Assembly (NCBI GenBank): GCA_963728295.1
Contig: CAVSKB010000006.1
Span: 434,001 to 498,000, forward strand
Length of the DNA: 64,000 nucleotides
Origin: DATJKD01 sp963728295
GTDB taxonomy: Bacteria; Pseudomonadota; Gammaproteobacteria; Steroidobacterales; Steroidobacteraceae
Direction: 5' to 3'
This document shows, piece by piece, positions 26,838 through 35,990 of the stretch (position 1 is its first letter; each line of letters starts with the position of its first letter). The notes beneath the pieces were generated by a model. The model did no database searches, was not told where the DNA came from, and worked only from the letters and a program-made list of their open reading frames with translations. A program made the translations under genes and the position numbers.

Positions 26838-28556
26838 ATGCAGCAGACGGACGATCTGACGCGCCGCGCGCTCGCGATGGTCGCGAACGTGACCGGTGGC
26901 TTGTCGCCACAGGCGTTTGCCGGCGCCTGGTTCACGGTGCTCGGGCGTCTTGCCACTTCGCCCGGCCGCCAGGCAGAGCTTGCGCGGCAGGTGCTGACGA
27001 AATCGGTCGCAATGGCCCAGTTCGCCGGCGGAGCGCTGGGCGGGCGCGCCCCCGAGGCCGAGGGGACGCCGTATGCATCGCGCTTCAGCGGTCCGGAGTG
27101 GAGCAAGTTTCCCTTCAATCTGCTCGCGCAGTCGTTTCTGACGGTTTCGGGCGTGGCACGCGAGGCCGTGCGCGACGTACCGGGCATGGATGCCGAGTCC
27201 GAAGGACGCGTGGGCTTCACGCTGCGCGAGGGATTGGAGATCTTCGCGCCGGATAATTACCTGCCGACCAATCCGCGGCTGATCGAACAGACGGTGCAGG
27301 AGCATGGTCGCAACCTGCTGCGCGGAGTCAGCCATCTCGCGCAGGACGTGAAGCGCACTTTCCGGCACGAGGGCCCGACCGGAATCGAGCAGTACCGGGT
27401 CGGAGAGCACATCGCGGTGTCGCCGGGGAAGGTCATCCTGCGCAACGGCCTGATGGAGCTGATCCAGTATTCGCCACAGACCGAGAAGGTGCATCCCGAG
27501 CCGGTGCTGATCGTGCCGGCGTGGATCATGAAGTACTACATTCTCGACCTGTCTCCACGGAACTCACTGGTCAAGTACCTGACGGGGCTCGGCCACACGG
27601 TATTCATGATCTCGTGGAAGAACCCCGAGGTCGCCGACCGCGAACTCACGATGGACGATTACCTGACCCACGGTGTCCTCGCCGCGCTCGACGCGGTCAA
27701 CGCCGTCGTCCCGAAGCGCAAGGTGCATGCGACCGGCTATTGCATCGGTGGCACCCTGCTCGCGATCGCCTCAGCACTACTCGCCGCGCGCGGCGAGGAC
27801 CGCCTCGCGAGCATGACGCTCTTCGCGGCACAAACCGATTTCAGCGAGCCCGGAGAGCTCGGTGTCTTCATCAGCCCGTCGCAGGTCGCCATGCTCGAGG
27901 CACAGATGTGGAAGCACGGCGTCCTCGACAGCAAGCAGATGGGCGCGGCCTTTCAGTTGCTCCGCACCTACGATCTGCTCTGGTCGCCCGCGATCTCGAC
28001 CTACGTCAAGGGCGAACGCACCGGTCTCAACGACCTGATGGCCTGGAATGCCGACGGCACCCGGATGGCGTGGCGCATGCACTCCGACTACCTGCGGCAG
28101 CTGTATCTCAACAACGATCTTGCCGAGCGGCGCTATGTCGCACTCGGCCACGAGCTCAACCTCGCGGACATCACTGTGCCCGCCTTCGTAGTCGGCACCG
28201 AGACAGACCACGTCGCACCCTGGCGCTCCGTGTACAAGGTCGGGCGACTGATCCGCTCGAGCGACTACACGTTCTGTCTCACGAGCGGTGGTCACAACGC
28301 CGGGATCATCAGCGGGCCCGAGCACCCGAAGCGCCGTCACCGTGTGCGCACGACCAAGGCGGGCGTGCGACTGCCGTCGGCGGAGAAGTTCCTCGAGACG
28401 GTCGAGCCGGCGCAGGGTTCCTGGTGGCCAACCTGGGCCAAATGGCTGAAGACGCACTCGTCGGCACGCAAGGTTCCGCCGCCTGCCATGGGCGCGGCGA
28501 AGAAGGGCTACAAACCGCTCGGCGACGCGCCGGGAACGTACGTGCACGCAAAGTAG
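26838..28556 (+). CDS. phaC: Class I polyhydroxyalkanoate synthase
   Basis: A 572-residue PHA synthase, which polymerises 3-hydroxyacyl-CoA into storage polyester. The lipase-like box GYCIGGTLLAIA holds the nucleophile Cys302. The Asp of VVGTETDHVAPWRSVYK and the His of TSGGHNAGIIS complete the triad. LTMDDYLTHGVLAALDAVN and PWFMQ-equivalent regions are typical of class I. ATG 26838 is the start, with modest GGGGA upstream. No phasin or phaA/phaB genes adjoin it; the EamA-type transporter follows by 31 bases. Substrate range (short chain) is inferred from class. Confidence 0.92.
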   Translation: MQQTDDLTRRALAMVANVTGGLSPQAFAGAWFTVLGRLATSPGRQAELARQVLTKSVAMAQFAGGALGGRAPEAEGTPYASRFSGPEWSKFPFNLLAQSFLTVSGVAREAVRDVPGMDAESEGRVGFTLREGLEIFAPDNYLPTNPRLIEQTVQEHGRNLLRGVSHLAQDVKRTFRHEGPTGIEQYRVGEHIAVSPGKVILRNGLMELIQYSPQTEKVHPEPVLIVPAWIMKYYILDLSPRNSLVKYLTGLGHTVFMISWKNPEVADRELTMDDYLTHGVLAALDAVNAVVPKRKVHATGYCIGGTLLAIASALLAARGEDRLASMTLFAAQTDFSEPGELGVFISPSQVAMLEAQMWKHGVLDSKQMGAAFQLLRTYDLLWSPAISTYVKGERTGLNDLMAWNADGTRMAWRMHSDYLRQLYLNNDLAERRYVALGHELNLADITVPAFVVGTETDHVAPWRSVYKVGRLIRSSDYTFCLTSGGHNAGIISGPEHPKRRHRVRTTKAGVRLPSAEKFLETVEPAQGSWWPTWAKWLKTHSSARKVPPPAMGAAKKGYKPLGDAPGTYVHAK

Positions 28557-28587
28557 CCGGCGGCCCGCCCCCACCCGCGGGATACCG

Positions 28588-29481
28588 ATGGCCGCAGAGA
28601 CGCCTGGCGAAACAGCATCAACCGCGGGCAACGTGGCCGTGCTGACCGTGGTCGCGATGCTCGCATTCGCTGCCAACTCGCTGCTCTGCCGCGTCGCGCT
28701 TGGACGGGAGCTCATCGATGCCGCCACGTTCGCAACCGTCCGGATCATCGCGGGCGCGGTAACGCTCGGTCTCATCGTGCTGCCGCGATGGCGCAACCGC
28801 GGTCGCAGTGCGCCGGACTGGTGGGCAGCCGCGATGCTCTTCGTCTACGTGGCCGGATTTTCGTTCGCGTACGTCACGCTCGGCGCAGGCACGGGCGCGC
28901 TCATCCTGTTCAGCGCCGTCCAGCTCACGATGTTCGTAGTCGCGCTGCGCGGCGGTGAGCACTTCCCGCTGCCGTCGTGGCTAGGCCTCGCGATCGCGGT
29001 AGCTGGCCTCGTCTACCTGGTCTCGCCGGGTCTGACGGCGCCCGATCCGCTGGGGGCGGTCCTGATGGCGCTCGCCGGGATCGCCTGGGGTGTTTATTCG
29101 CTCCGGGGTCGGGGCGCCGCCGATCCGCTCTCGAGCACGGCCAACAACTTCATCTGCGTCGTACCGATGGTGATCCTGCTGATCCTGGTTTTCGTCGGGG
29201 ACATTCGCGTGTCGCCACCCGGCCTGGCGCTTGCCGTAACTTCGGGCGCCGTCACTTCGGGTCTGGGCTACGTCGCCTGGTATGCGGCGCTTCGTGGTCT
29301 GTCGGGCACTCGGGCAGCGACGGTACAGCTGTCGGTGCCGGTGATCGCCGCGATCGGCGGAGTCCTGCTTCTCGCCGAACCGATCACGTTGCGGCTGCTC
29401 GTCGCATCCGCGGCGACGCTGGGCGGTGTGTGGATCGTGTTGATTCAACGCACCCGCGCGGCGTCGCAGGCTGCCACTTGA
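28588..29481 (+). CDS. DMT-superfamily (EamA) transporter
   Basis: A 297-residue membrane protein with about ten hydrophobic helices arranged as two EamA repeats. The first covers VAVLTVVAMLAFAANSLL to about residue 150 and the second begins LGAVLMALAGIAWGVYSLRG. The central FSFAYVTLGAGTGALILFSA and VPVIAAIGGVLLLAEPIT are typical of the drug/metabolite transporter superfamily. Members export amino acids, nucleosides or drugs, but the substrate cannot be inferred here. It starts 31 bases after phaC and may be co-transcribed with it. Confidence 0.85.
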   Translation: MAAETPGETASTAGNVAVLTVVAMLAFAANSLLCRVALGRELIDAATFATVRIIAGAVTLGLIVLPRWRNRGRSAPDWWAAAMLFVYVAGFSFAYVTLGAGTGALILFSAVQLTMFVVALRGGEHFPLPSWLGLAIAVAGLVYLVSPGLTAPDPLGAVLMALAGIAWGVYSLRGRGAADPLSSTANNFICVVPMVILLILVFVGDIRVSPPGLALAVTSGAVTSGLGYVAWYAALRGLSGTRAATVQLSVPVIAAIGGVLLLAEPITLRLLVASAATLGGVWIVLIQRTRAASQAAT

Positions 29482-29587
29482 CCGTGGATCGTCGCGGGAA
29501 CCAGAATCCGGCCCGCGCTGCCGCTATGGCGAATTCACATAACGCCCGCCGGCCGTACAGCGCTCCAATCGACAGGGTGGTCGCCTC

Positions 29588-30139
29588 GTGAACTGGGTGA
29601 CGGATTTCTTCGTTCCGCTCGCGGTAAACATGGTCGGCGTTTTCGTCGGCGTGGTGCTTGCCCTCTGGACAGATCGACGCAGGCAGGAGGTCGCCGATGC
29701 GCGGGAGGCGAGGCGCCTGTCGGTGGAATTTGCCGGCCTCCGCGAGGTCGTCCTGTCGAGCGTGGTCAAGGACACGATCGAAGCGACGCGCGTCAAGGCC
29801 TCGCTTGCATCCAGGTCGGATCCGTTCATGCTCGAAATCTATCTCGAGCTCGCCGTCTGGGAGGCGGCGCAGTCGCAGTTCGTCCGCCATGCACCGCTCG
29901 ACGACCGGATCCTCCTCAGCCGGTTCTTCGACCAGGTCCGCCGGCTGGCTCGCCTGCTGGACTTCTACCGGGAGATTCGCGCCGAACATGGTCCCGAGCA
30001 GGGCGAGGCAGCGGCCCGCACCTGTGAGAACATCGCCATGCATCTGGCCGAAGTTGCCGAGGACGTCCGGCTGGACGGGATCGTCATCGTCACCGACCAC
30101 GGCGACGCGACCCAGAAGCGTTTCCTCGGCCTATTATAG
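29588..30139 (+). CDS. Membrane-anchored hypothetical protein
   Basis: A 183-residue protein with one N-terminal transmembrane segment (FFVPLAVNMVGVFVGVVLAL), followed by a basic stop-transfer TDRRRQEVADAREARRL and a mainly helical cytoplasmic domain. The sequence around FDQVRRLARLLDFYREI suggests a coiled-coil. No family is recognised. The start is GTG 29588 with AGGGTGG upstream. Codon use resembles neighbouring genes. It may share a transcript with the DUF4242 gene 52 bases downstream. Confidence 0.6.
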   Translation: MNWVTDFFVPLAVNMVGVFVGVVLALWTDRRRQEVADAREARRLSVEFAGLREVVLSSVVKDTIEATRVKASLASRSDPFMLEIYLELAVWEAAQSQFVRHAPLDDRILLSRFFDQVRRLARLLDFYREIRAEHGPEQGEAAARTCENIAMHLAEVAEDVRLDGIVIVTDHGDATQKRFLGLL

Positions 30140-30191
30140 GGGGCAGACACCGCGCGCGGCCGCGCGGCCCCAGGGTACGACCGGAGCAGAC

Positions 30192-30467
30192 ATGCAGAAA
30201 TATCTCATCGAGAGGAACATCGCGGGCGTCGAGAAGTGGGGCCCCGACCAGCTGAAAGCCGTCGCGCGGAAGTCGAACAGCGTTCTTCGCGACATGGGCT
30301 CCCAGATCCAGTGGATCCAGAGCTTCGTGGTGCCTGGCAAGATCGTCTGCATCTACCTGGCGGAGGATGAGGGATTGATCCGCGAGCACGCTCGACTCGG
30401 CGGCTTTCCCTGCAATCAGATCACGAGGATCGAAAGCGGCATGGACCCGACCACGGGAACAATCTAG
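30192..30467 (+). CDS. DUF4242 protein
   Basis: A 91-residue protein with the DUF4242 fold, a small ferredoxin-like alpha/beta domain. The family hallmark is visible: KYLIERNIAGVEKWGPDQL, then IQWIQSFVVPGKIVCIYLAE and the C-terminal IREHARLGGFPCNQITRIE with the conserved HARLGGFP segment. Related proteins are sometimes annotated nickel-binding, and the His and Cys here could bind a metal, but function is unknown. ATG 30192 is preceded by GGAG. Confidence 0.8.
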   Translation: MQKYLIERNIAGVEKWGPDQLKAVARKSNSVLRDMGSQIQWIQSFVVPGKIVCIYLAEDEGLIREHARLGGFPCNQITRIESGMDPTTGTI

Positions 30468-30482
30468 GGACGGTTGCCCCTC

Positions 30483-31578
30483 TCAATCCAGCCGCTTGCG
30501 GAACCGCAGCGTCGCAATGACGAGCGCGACCGTCAGGAACACGCCGAGTTTCGCCGCTTGCGTCCCGAGATCCGTGATCGGGGCGCCTCGCAGCACGATG
30601 CCGCGGATCATCTCGACGAAGTGAGTGAGCGGCAGCAGCTGCGCCAGCCACTGCGCGAGTCTCGGCATGCCGTCGAAGGGAAACATGAACCCCGACAGCA
30701 GGATCGATGGCAGCATGGTGAAGAAGGCCAGCTGGAAGGCCTGGAACTGCGTCCTGGTCACGCGTCGAGATCAGGAGTCCCAGGGTCAGCGTCGCCGCGA
30801 TGAACAATCCGGCTGCCGCAGTACAGATGCGACGAGCCCGCCGTTCACCGGCACGTCGAAGATCCAGGCGCCGACCACCAGCACGAGCGTCGTCTGCAGC
30901 AGGCCGATGAATACATAGGGCAGGAGCTTCCCCGCCATGAGCTCGCCCGGGCGGATCGGTGTCGTGATCAGAAGCTCGAGGTTGCCGCGCTCGCGCTCGC
31001 GGACGATCGCGGCGGCGGTGAAGATCACCATGGTCATGTTGAGGATGACGCCGATCAGCGCCGGCACGATCTGCACCGCCGTGCGCCGTTCGGGGTTGTA
31101 CTCGGTGCGGATCTCGAACGGGCTGCGAACGGGGCGCGATCGTGCCGCGACGCTGCGGCAGTGGCACCATCGCGAGGCCGCGGGCGACGCTGTCGATCAT
31201 GGGCTCGCTGCCGTCGACCAGGAGCTGCGCAGCCGCGCGATCGTTCTGCAGCCGGCGGCGCTCGAAGTCCGCCGGGATATAGACCCCCACGCTGATTTCG
31301 CCGGCGTTCAGACGCCGGCGCAGCTCGTCCACGCCCGGCGACGGATCGAGAAAGCGCACCACGCCAGCCGCGCCCAGCTCCGCGACGAGCGCGCGCGAGT
31401 GGCTGGTGTTGGCCTCGTCGACGACGGCTGCGGGTATGCCCCGCACGTCGAAGTTGATCGCGTAGCCGAACAGCAGCATCTGCATCAGCGGGACGCCGAT
31501 GATCATGCCGAAGCTCAGGCGGTCGCGGGACAGTTGCCGCAGCTCCTTGATCGCCACCGCGAGGATGCGATCGAACAT
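30483..31578 (-). CDS. ABC-2 type export permease, frame-disrupted
   Basis: About 365 residues in several frames. The N-terminal KELRQLSRDRLSFGMIIGVP and LLFGYAINFDVRGIP precede the periplasmic domain and the membrane helices FHFIF-like, NMTMVIFTAAAIVRERERG, TTPIRPGELMAGKLLPYV and MLPSILLSGFMFPFDGMP. These match ABC-2 permeases such as YbhR/YbhS and YhhJ. The frame changes near 31135, 30830 and 30760. It is 3 bases downstream of the ATPase gene and forms the last gene of the hlyD-like, ATPase, permease operon. The exported substrate (drugs or lipids in relatives) is not known. Confidence 0.85.
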
Positions 31579-31581
31579 CGC

Positions 31582-32563
31582 TCAGGCCTCCGCCGCCTGT
31601 GGCCGCGCATCGCGTCGGAAACCGGTCGCGGCGACGAACACGTCCTCGAGGCTCGCGTGCACGACGTCGACCTGCGCCGCGACACCGGATTCGGCGAGCC
31701 GGCTGCGCACCCGCGCGGCCGCGTCCGGCGTCTGCGGATCGAGGAGCGCGTGCAGCCGGGTGCCGAGCTGCGCGACACTCTTCACCGACGGATCCTGCTG
31801 CAGCGCCCGGCGCGCGCCGGCCACGTCGTCGGCCTCGATCTCGACGACGATGCGCCGGGATTGCCGCCATCAGCTCCTTCGGCACGCCTTCGCCGACCAG
31901 CCGGCCGCGGTCGAGGATTGCGAGACGGTGACAGCGCTCGGCCTCGTCCATGTAATGAGTCGACACCAGGATGGTCGTGCCGCGACCCACCAGAACAAAC
32001 AGGCTTTCCCAGAAATCGCGCCGGCTACGCGGATCGACCGCGCTCGTTGGCTCGTCGAGCAGCAGAAGCTCCGGACGATGCAGCGTCGCCGCGGCGAGCG
32101 CGAGCCGCTGGCGCTGGCCGCCGCTCATGGTGCCCGCTCGCTGCGCCAGCAGCTTCTCCAGCTCGAACTCCGCGGTGACCTCGGCGATGCGTCGTTCGCG
32201 CTCGGCGCCCGAAAGACCGAAGATCCGTGCCATGAACTGCAGGTTCTCGTGCACGGTGAGATCGTCCCAGAGCGAGAACTTCTGCGTCATGTAGCCGAGC
32301 TTGGAGCGCATCTGCTCGGCTTCGCGCGGCATCTCGTATCCAAGCACGCGCACGCTGCCGGCGGACGGCTCGAGCAGGCCGCAGAGCATCCGGATGGTCG
32401 TCGACTTTCCCGAGCCGTTCGGACCGAGGAAGCCGTAGATTGCCGCGCGCGGTACTGTCAGATCAACGTGATCGACCGCGACCAGCGAGCCGAAGCGGCG
32501 GGTCAGGCCCCGCGCCTCGATCGCCGCGTCGGCGGGATCGCGCTCGGGCGTCTCAACGACCAT
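31582..32563 (-). CDS. ABC transporter ATPase (YbhF/CcmA type), one frame change
   Basis: About 327 residues. Walker A GPNGSGKST, signature MSGGQRQRLA, Walker B LLLLDEPTSAVDP and the switch His in STHYMDEAE are intact. The N-terminal extension MVVETPERDPADAAIEARGL and the C-terminal SVAQLGTRLHALL domain are typical of this exporter subfamily. The frame changes near 31860. ATG 32563 overlaps the upstream membrane-fusion gene by 11 bases, showing translational coupling. It powers the permease encoded immediately after it. Confidence 0.9.
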
Positions 32564-33530
32564 CGGCGAGGCGCACCTGCACCGGGACGCCCGCCGGGAG
32601 CATCGTAGCCTGCGCACCTTCGAGTGTGATCTCCGCGAGATACGCGAGGCGGCTGCGGTCCTGCTGCGTGAGCGCGAAATAGGGCGTGAACGACGCCTGC
32701 GCGGAGACGTAGCGCACCTTGCCGGGAATCGCCTCTGCAACGCCGTCGACGTGGACCACGACGGCTGATCCCGGCGCGTATGCAGTGCGCAGCGGCTCGG
32801 GTATGTGCACGCGCGCATAGGGCGCTCCGTCGGCGAGCAGGATCGCGAGCGGCGCACCGACCGGCGGTCGTTCGCCGACTTCGTACGGCAGTGCTTCGAC
32901 GAGCCCGGCGCGCGGCGCGCGCACCGCATAGCGTTCCGCCGTCACTTCGAGCTCGGTCAGGGCCGCCCGCTCGCGCTCGACGGCCGCGCGGGCTTGCGCG
33001 AGCTGCTCGGCCCGCGTGCCTTCCTTGAGCAGCCGGAGCCGGGCGCGCGCTTCGTCCCGCGATGCCAGCGCGACGTCGCGACGTGCACGCGCCTGGTCGA
33101 GTTCCGAGTCCGGCAGCAGCTTGCGGCTCACCAGCTCGCGCACTCGCTCGAACTCGCGCAGCTCGGTGTCGAGCCTGCTTTCCGCGCCCTTGAGAGTGGC
33201 GCCGGCTTCGTCGAGCTCACGCGCACGCGGGCCGTGGACCAGCTCGTCGAGACGCTGTTCGGCTTCCGCAAGCGAGGCTCGGCCCTGCGCCAGGCGCGGC
33301 TCCATGGTCCCCGCCTCCTGGCGCGCAAGCAGCGCACCCGCCGCGACATGCTCGCCCTCGGTCACAGGCAGCTCGACGATTCGTTCGTTGGACTCGGCGA
33401 CGAGCTCCAGACGATCGCGCTCCAGCGTGCCCAGCGTATCGCCCGGGTCGTGCGCGCGATCACAACCCGCGGACGCCAGGCCTGCGCAAAGGCCGGCGGC
33501 TCCCGCCAGCGTCAATAGAGATCGGCGCAT
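32553..33530 (-). CDS. Membrane-fusion (HlyD-like) lipoprotein of the ABC exporter
   Basis: A 325-residue periplasmic adaptor. The signal peptide LTLAGAAGLCAGLASAGC ends in a lipobox, so it is probably acylated. It has a short lipoyl-like part, a coiled-coil hairpin (LAQGRASLAEAEQRLDELV and later KGAESRLDTELREFERVRE) and a beta-barrel (VRAPRAGLVEALPYEVGERP). This is the YbhG-type architecture. It is the first gene of the exporter operon and bridges the inner-membrane complex to the outer membrane. The outer-membrane partner is not in the window. Confidence 0.87.
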   Translation of the reverse strand: MRRSLLTLAGAAGLCAGLASAGCDRAHDPGDTLGTLERDRLELVAESNERIVELPVTEGEHVAAGALLARQEAGTMEPRLAQGRASLAEAEQRLDELVHGPRARELDEAGATLKGAESRLDTELREFERVRELVSRKLLPDSELDQARARRDVALASRDEARARLRLLKEGTRAEQLAQARAAVERERAALTELEVTAERYAVRAPRAGLVEALPYEVGERPPVGAPLAILLADGAPYARVHIPEPLRTAYAPGSAVVVHVDGVAEAIPGKVRYVSAQASFTPYFALTQQDRSRLAYLAEITLEGAQATMLPAGVPVQVRLADGR

Positions 33531-33598
33531 GGTACCCCCGTGAGGGATACCAGCTTATCGCAGACGCGATACGCCGCGTGCGGCGCGCCAGGACCTGT

Positions 33599-35683
33599 TC
33601 AACCCGCCAGCAGGTCGGAAACCGTCACCTGGGCCAGCTCTTCGAGCGGCTGTGGGTGGCCGACGGCAAAACCCTGCGCGTAGTCGATGCCGATCTCGCG
33701 CAGCTTGGAGAGCACGGCGTGGGTCTCGACGGATTCGGCGATGACCTTCTTGCCCATCACGTGGCCGATGTCCTTGATCGAGCGGACCATCGCGTAGTCG
33801 ACCCTGTCCTGGGAGATGTTGCCGACGAACATTCCGTCGATCTTGAGGTAATCCGCGCTCAGCGCCTTGAGATAGGCGAACGAGGACACGCCGCTGCCGA
33901 AGTCGTCCAGGCTGAAGGTGCAACCCTGCCTGCGCAACTCGGAGATCAACAGGTTCACGCGTGACAGGTTGCCGATGGCGATTCCCTCCGCCACCTCGAA
34001 TCCGAAGCGCCGCGGATCGACTCCTGCCTGCGCGAACGCCTGCTGCAGGTATGGAGCGGTCTCCGGATCGACGACCGAGTCGCGCGACAGGTTGATGAAC
34101 AGCCGCGAACCGGGAGGGACAGCATCCGGATGCTTCCTGATCCATTGAATGGCGGCATTGAATACCCAGCGGTCGTAGCGTACCGACAGGTTGTAGCGCT
34201 CGACCGCCGGCAGGAATGCGCCCGGCGGGACGGAACGCCCCGACTCGTCGCGCATCCGCACCAGGAGCTCGAAGTGCGGCGTGTCGTTCCCGGGCGTGAG
34301 CGGGAGGATCTTCTGCACGTCGAGGTAGAGACGGTTCTCGGTCAGCGCGCGCTTGGCGCGTGCGACCCACTCCATCTCGCCATGACGCCGCTCCGCCAGC
34401 GCCGCGTCCTCCTGGTAGACGTACAGGCGGCCCCGACCGGCGTCCTTGGCGGCATAGCAGGCGGTATCGGCCGCGTTCATCACCTGCGCGATGCGCTTGA
34501 AGCTGTTGTTGATTATGACCAGCCCGATGCTCACGCCGACGGTGAAGGTGGTGGCGCCCCAGACGAGCTGGTATTTGTCCACCTCCTTGAGGAGGGTGTT
34601 CGCGACCTGGATCGCATCGTTCGGCCCGCAACTATGGAGCAGCAGCCCGAACTCGTCGCCGCCCAGGCGCGCGACCACGTCGTTGGCGCGGATCTTCAGC
34701 TGCAGCATCTGGCCGAGCTGCCGCAGCAGCTCGTCGCCCGCCACGTGTCCGGCGGTGTCGTTGATGACCTTGAACCGGTCGAGATCGAGAAAGCAGACGG
34801 CATGCGTCGCACCGGTCGCCTGGGACATCTCGAGCGCACGCTGCAGCCGCAGCTCGAATTCGCGACGGTTGACCAGGCCCGTGAGCGGGTCGTGCGAAGC
34901 GTCGTACGAAAGCTGCTGCGAGAGCTCGTGCGCCGCCGTGATGTCGGTGAGCGTCCCCTCGTAGAAGAGCACGCGTCCCTCGGCGTCGCGGACGGCGCGC
35001 GAGTTCTCCAGCACCACGATCTTGGTGCCGTCCTTGCGCTTCAGCAGCAGCTCGGCATTGCGTACTTCGCCGCCCTCGGCCATGGTCCGGGCCCAGTTGT
35101 CGCGGTGCTCGGGATCCATGTAGATGTCGCGCGTCACGTCGAGACCCAGCAACTCGTCCTCGGAGTCGTAACCCAGCATGCGTACCAGCGCCGGGTTGGC
35201 GGCCATGAACTTTCCTTCGGGCGTCGTCTGGAAGACACCGGCCGTGACGTTCTGGAAGAGCTCGCGGTAGCGTTGCTCCGAGGCCTTGAGCGCGAGCAGC
35301 GTATGCGTCCGCTCGGTCGCATAGCGCAGGACCTTGTCGATCAGGTGGCCCGACATCTGGTCCTTGCGCAGGAAGTCGAGCGCGCCGCGCTTGAGCACGT
35401 CCTGGCCGATATCCTCGTCGTGATCGCCGACCAGGGCCACGATCGGGATATTGGTGGCCTTGGGCTGGATGCGGAGGAAGGACGTCGCTCCGCGGCTGTC
35501 CGGTAGATCGAGATCGAGCAGAATCGCGTCGAGCCGACCGCTCTTGAGCCGCACGAGCCCGTCCGCAAGGCTGCTTACCACCTCGAGCCTGTACGGTCGG
35601 CCGTGGATCGATTCCAAGGCAGCGCGAACCTCCGCCTGTTCGCGAGGTGCGGCGCTGATCAGCAGAACGGTAGCAGCCGACAT
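33599..35683 (-). CDS. Response regulator with PAS, GGDEF and EAL domains
   Basis: A 694-residue cyclic-di-GMP enzyme. It has an N-terminal receiver (LLISAAPREQAEVRAALE, phospho-Asp in AILLDLDLPDSRG, lysine near KDQ), a PAS domain (QRYRELFQNVTAGVFQTTPE), a GGDEF domain (DPLTGLVNRREFE, VARLGGDEFGLLL) and an EAL domain. The GGDEF signature is intact. The EAL motif reads ELLVRM, and DDFGSG, KIDGMFVGNI and ESVET are retained, so both activities are possible. ATG 35683 is the start. No histidine kinase gene is nearby, so the partner is unknown. Confidence 0.92.
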   Translation of the reverse strand: MSAATVLLISAAPREQAEVRAALESIHGRPYRLEVVSSLADGLVRLKSGRLDAILLDLDLPDSRGATSFLRIQPKATNIPIVALVGDHDEDIGQDVLKRGALDFLRKDQMSGHLIDKVLRYATERTHTLLALKASEQRYRELFQNVTAGVFQTTPEGKFMAANPALVRMLGYDSEDELLGLDVTRDIYMDPEHRDNWARTMAEGGEVRNAELLLKRKDGTKIVVLENSRAVRDAEGRVLFYEGTLTDITAAHELSQQLSYDASHDPLTGLVNRREFELRLQRALEMSQATGATHAVCFLDLDRFKVINDTAGHVAGDELLRQLGQMLQLKIRANDVVARLGGDEFGLLLHSCGPNDAIQVANTLLKEVDKYQLVWGATTFTVGVSIGLVIINNSFKRIAQVMNAADTACYAAKDAGRGRLYVYQEDAALAERRHGEMEWVARAKRALTENRLYLDVQKILPLTPGNDTPHFELLVRMRDESGRSVPPGAFLPAVERYNLSVRYDRWVFNAAIQWIRKHPDAVPPGSRLFINLSRDSVVDPETAPYLQQAFAQAGVDPRRFGFEVAEGIAIGNLSRVNLLISELRRQGCTFSLDDFGSGVSSFAYLKALSADYLKIDGMFVGNISQDRVDYAMVRSIKDIGHVMGKKVIAESVETHAVLSKLREIGIDYAQGFAVGHPQPLEELAQVTVSDLLAG

Positions 35684-35760
35684 TTGACCCGAGTATAGGT
35701 AAAGTGGCCCGCCGAAACGTGAGACAGGGTCGCGACCCGGCTCGGGCGGTGTGACGCAGA

Positions 35761-35900
35761 TCACATGACAGAATCGCCGCGCGGCGTCTTCACTACCAGG
35801 ATGTCGCAGGGCATGCAATCCAACACCCGTTCGGCCGTGCTGCCTGTCAGCATCTCTCCCAGCCGTCCGCGGGCGATCACACCATGGTAGCCGCAGGCGC
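35761..35900 (-). pseudogene. 3' remnant of a universal stress protein gene
   Basis: The last 45 codons read HGVIARGRLGEMLTGSTAER followed by VLDCMPCDILVVKTPR, matching the C-terminal Rossmann part of universal stress proteins (GSTAERVL is the conserved nucleotide-binding stretch). Upstream sequence toward 36000 is not recognisable in any frame, and the VIT1 gene starts divergently at 35991. The gene is therefore a truncated relic. Confidence 0.65.
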
Positions 35901-35990
35901 GCTGCAAAGGCTTCGCATTCCCAATCGCATCGGCCTGATCGCGCCTGCGATGCGGGACAATGCCGGGATGCACAACGGCAGGGGCGCCCG

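Noticed and set aside
33599..35683. Inactive GGDEF-EAL protein
   Set aside because: The GGDEF motif is intact and most EAL residues are kept, so there is no basis to call it degenerate.
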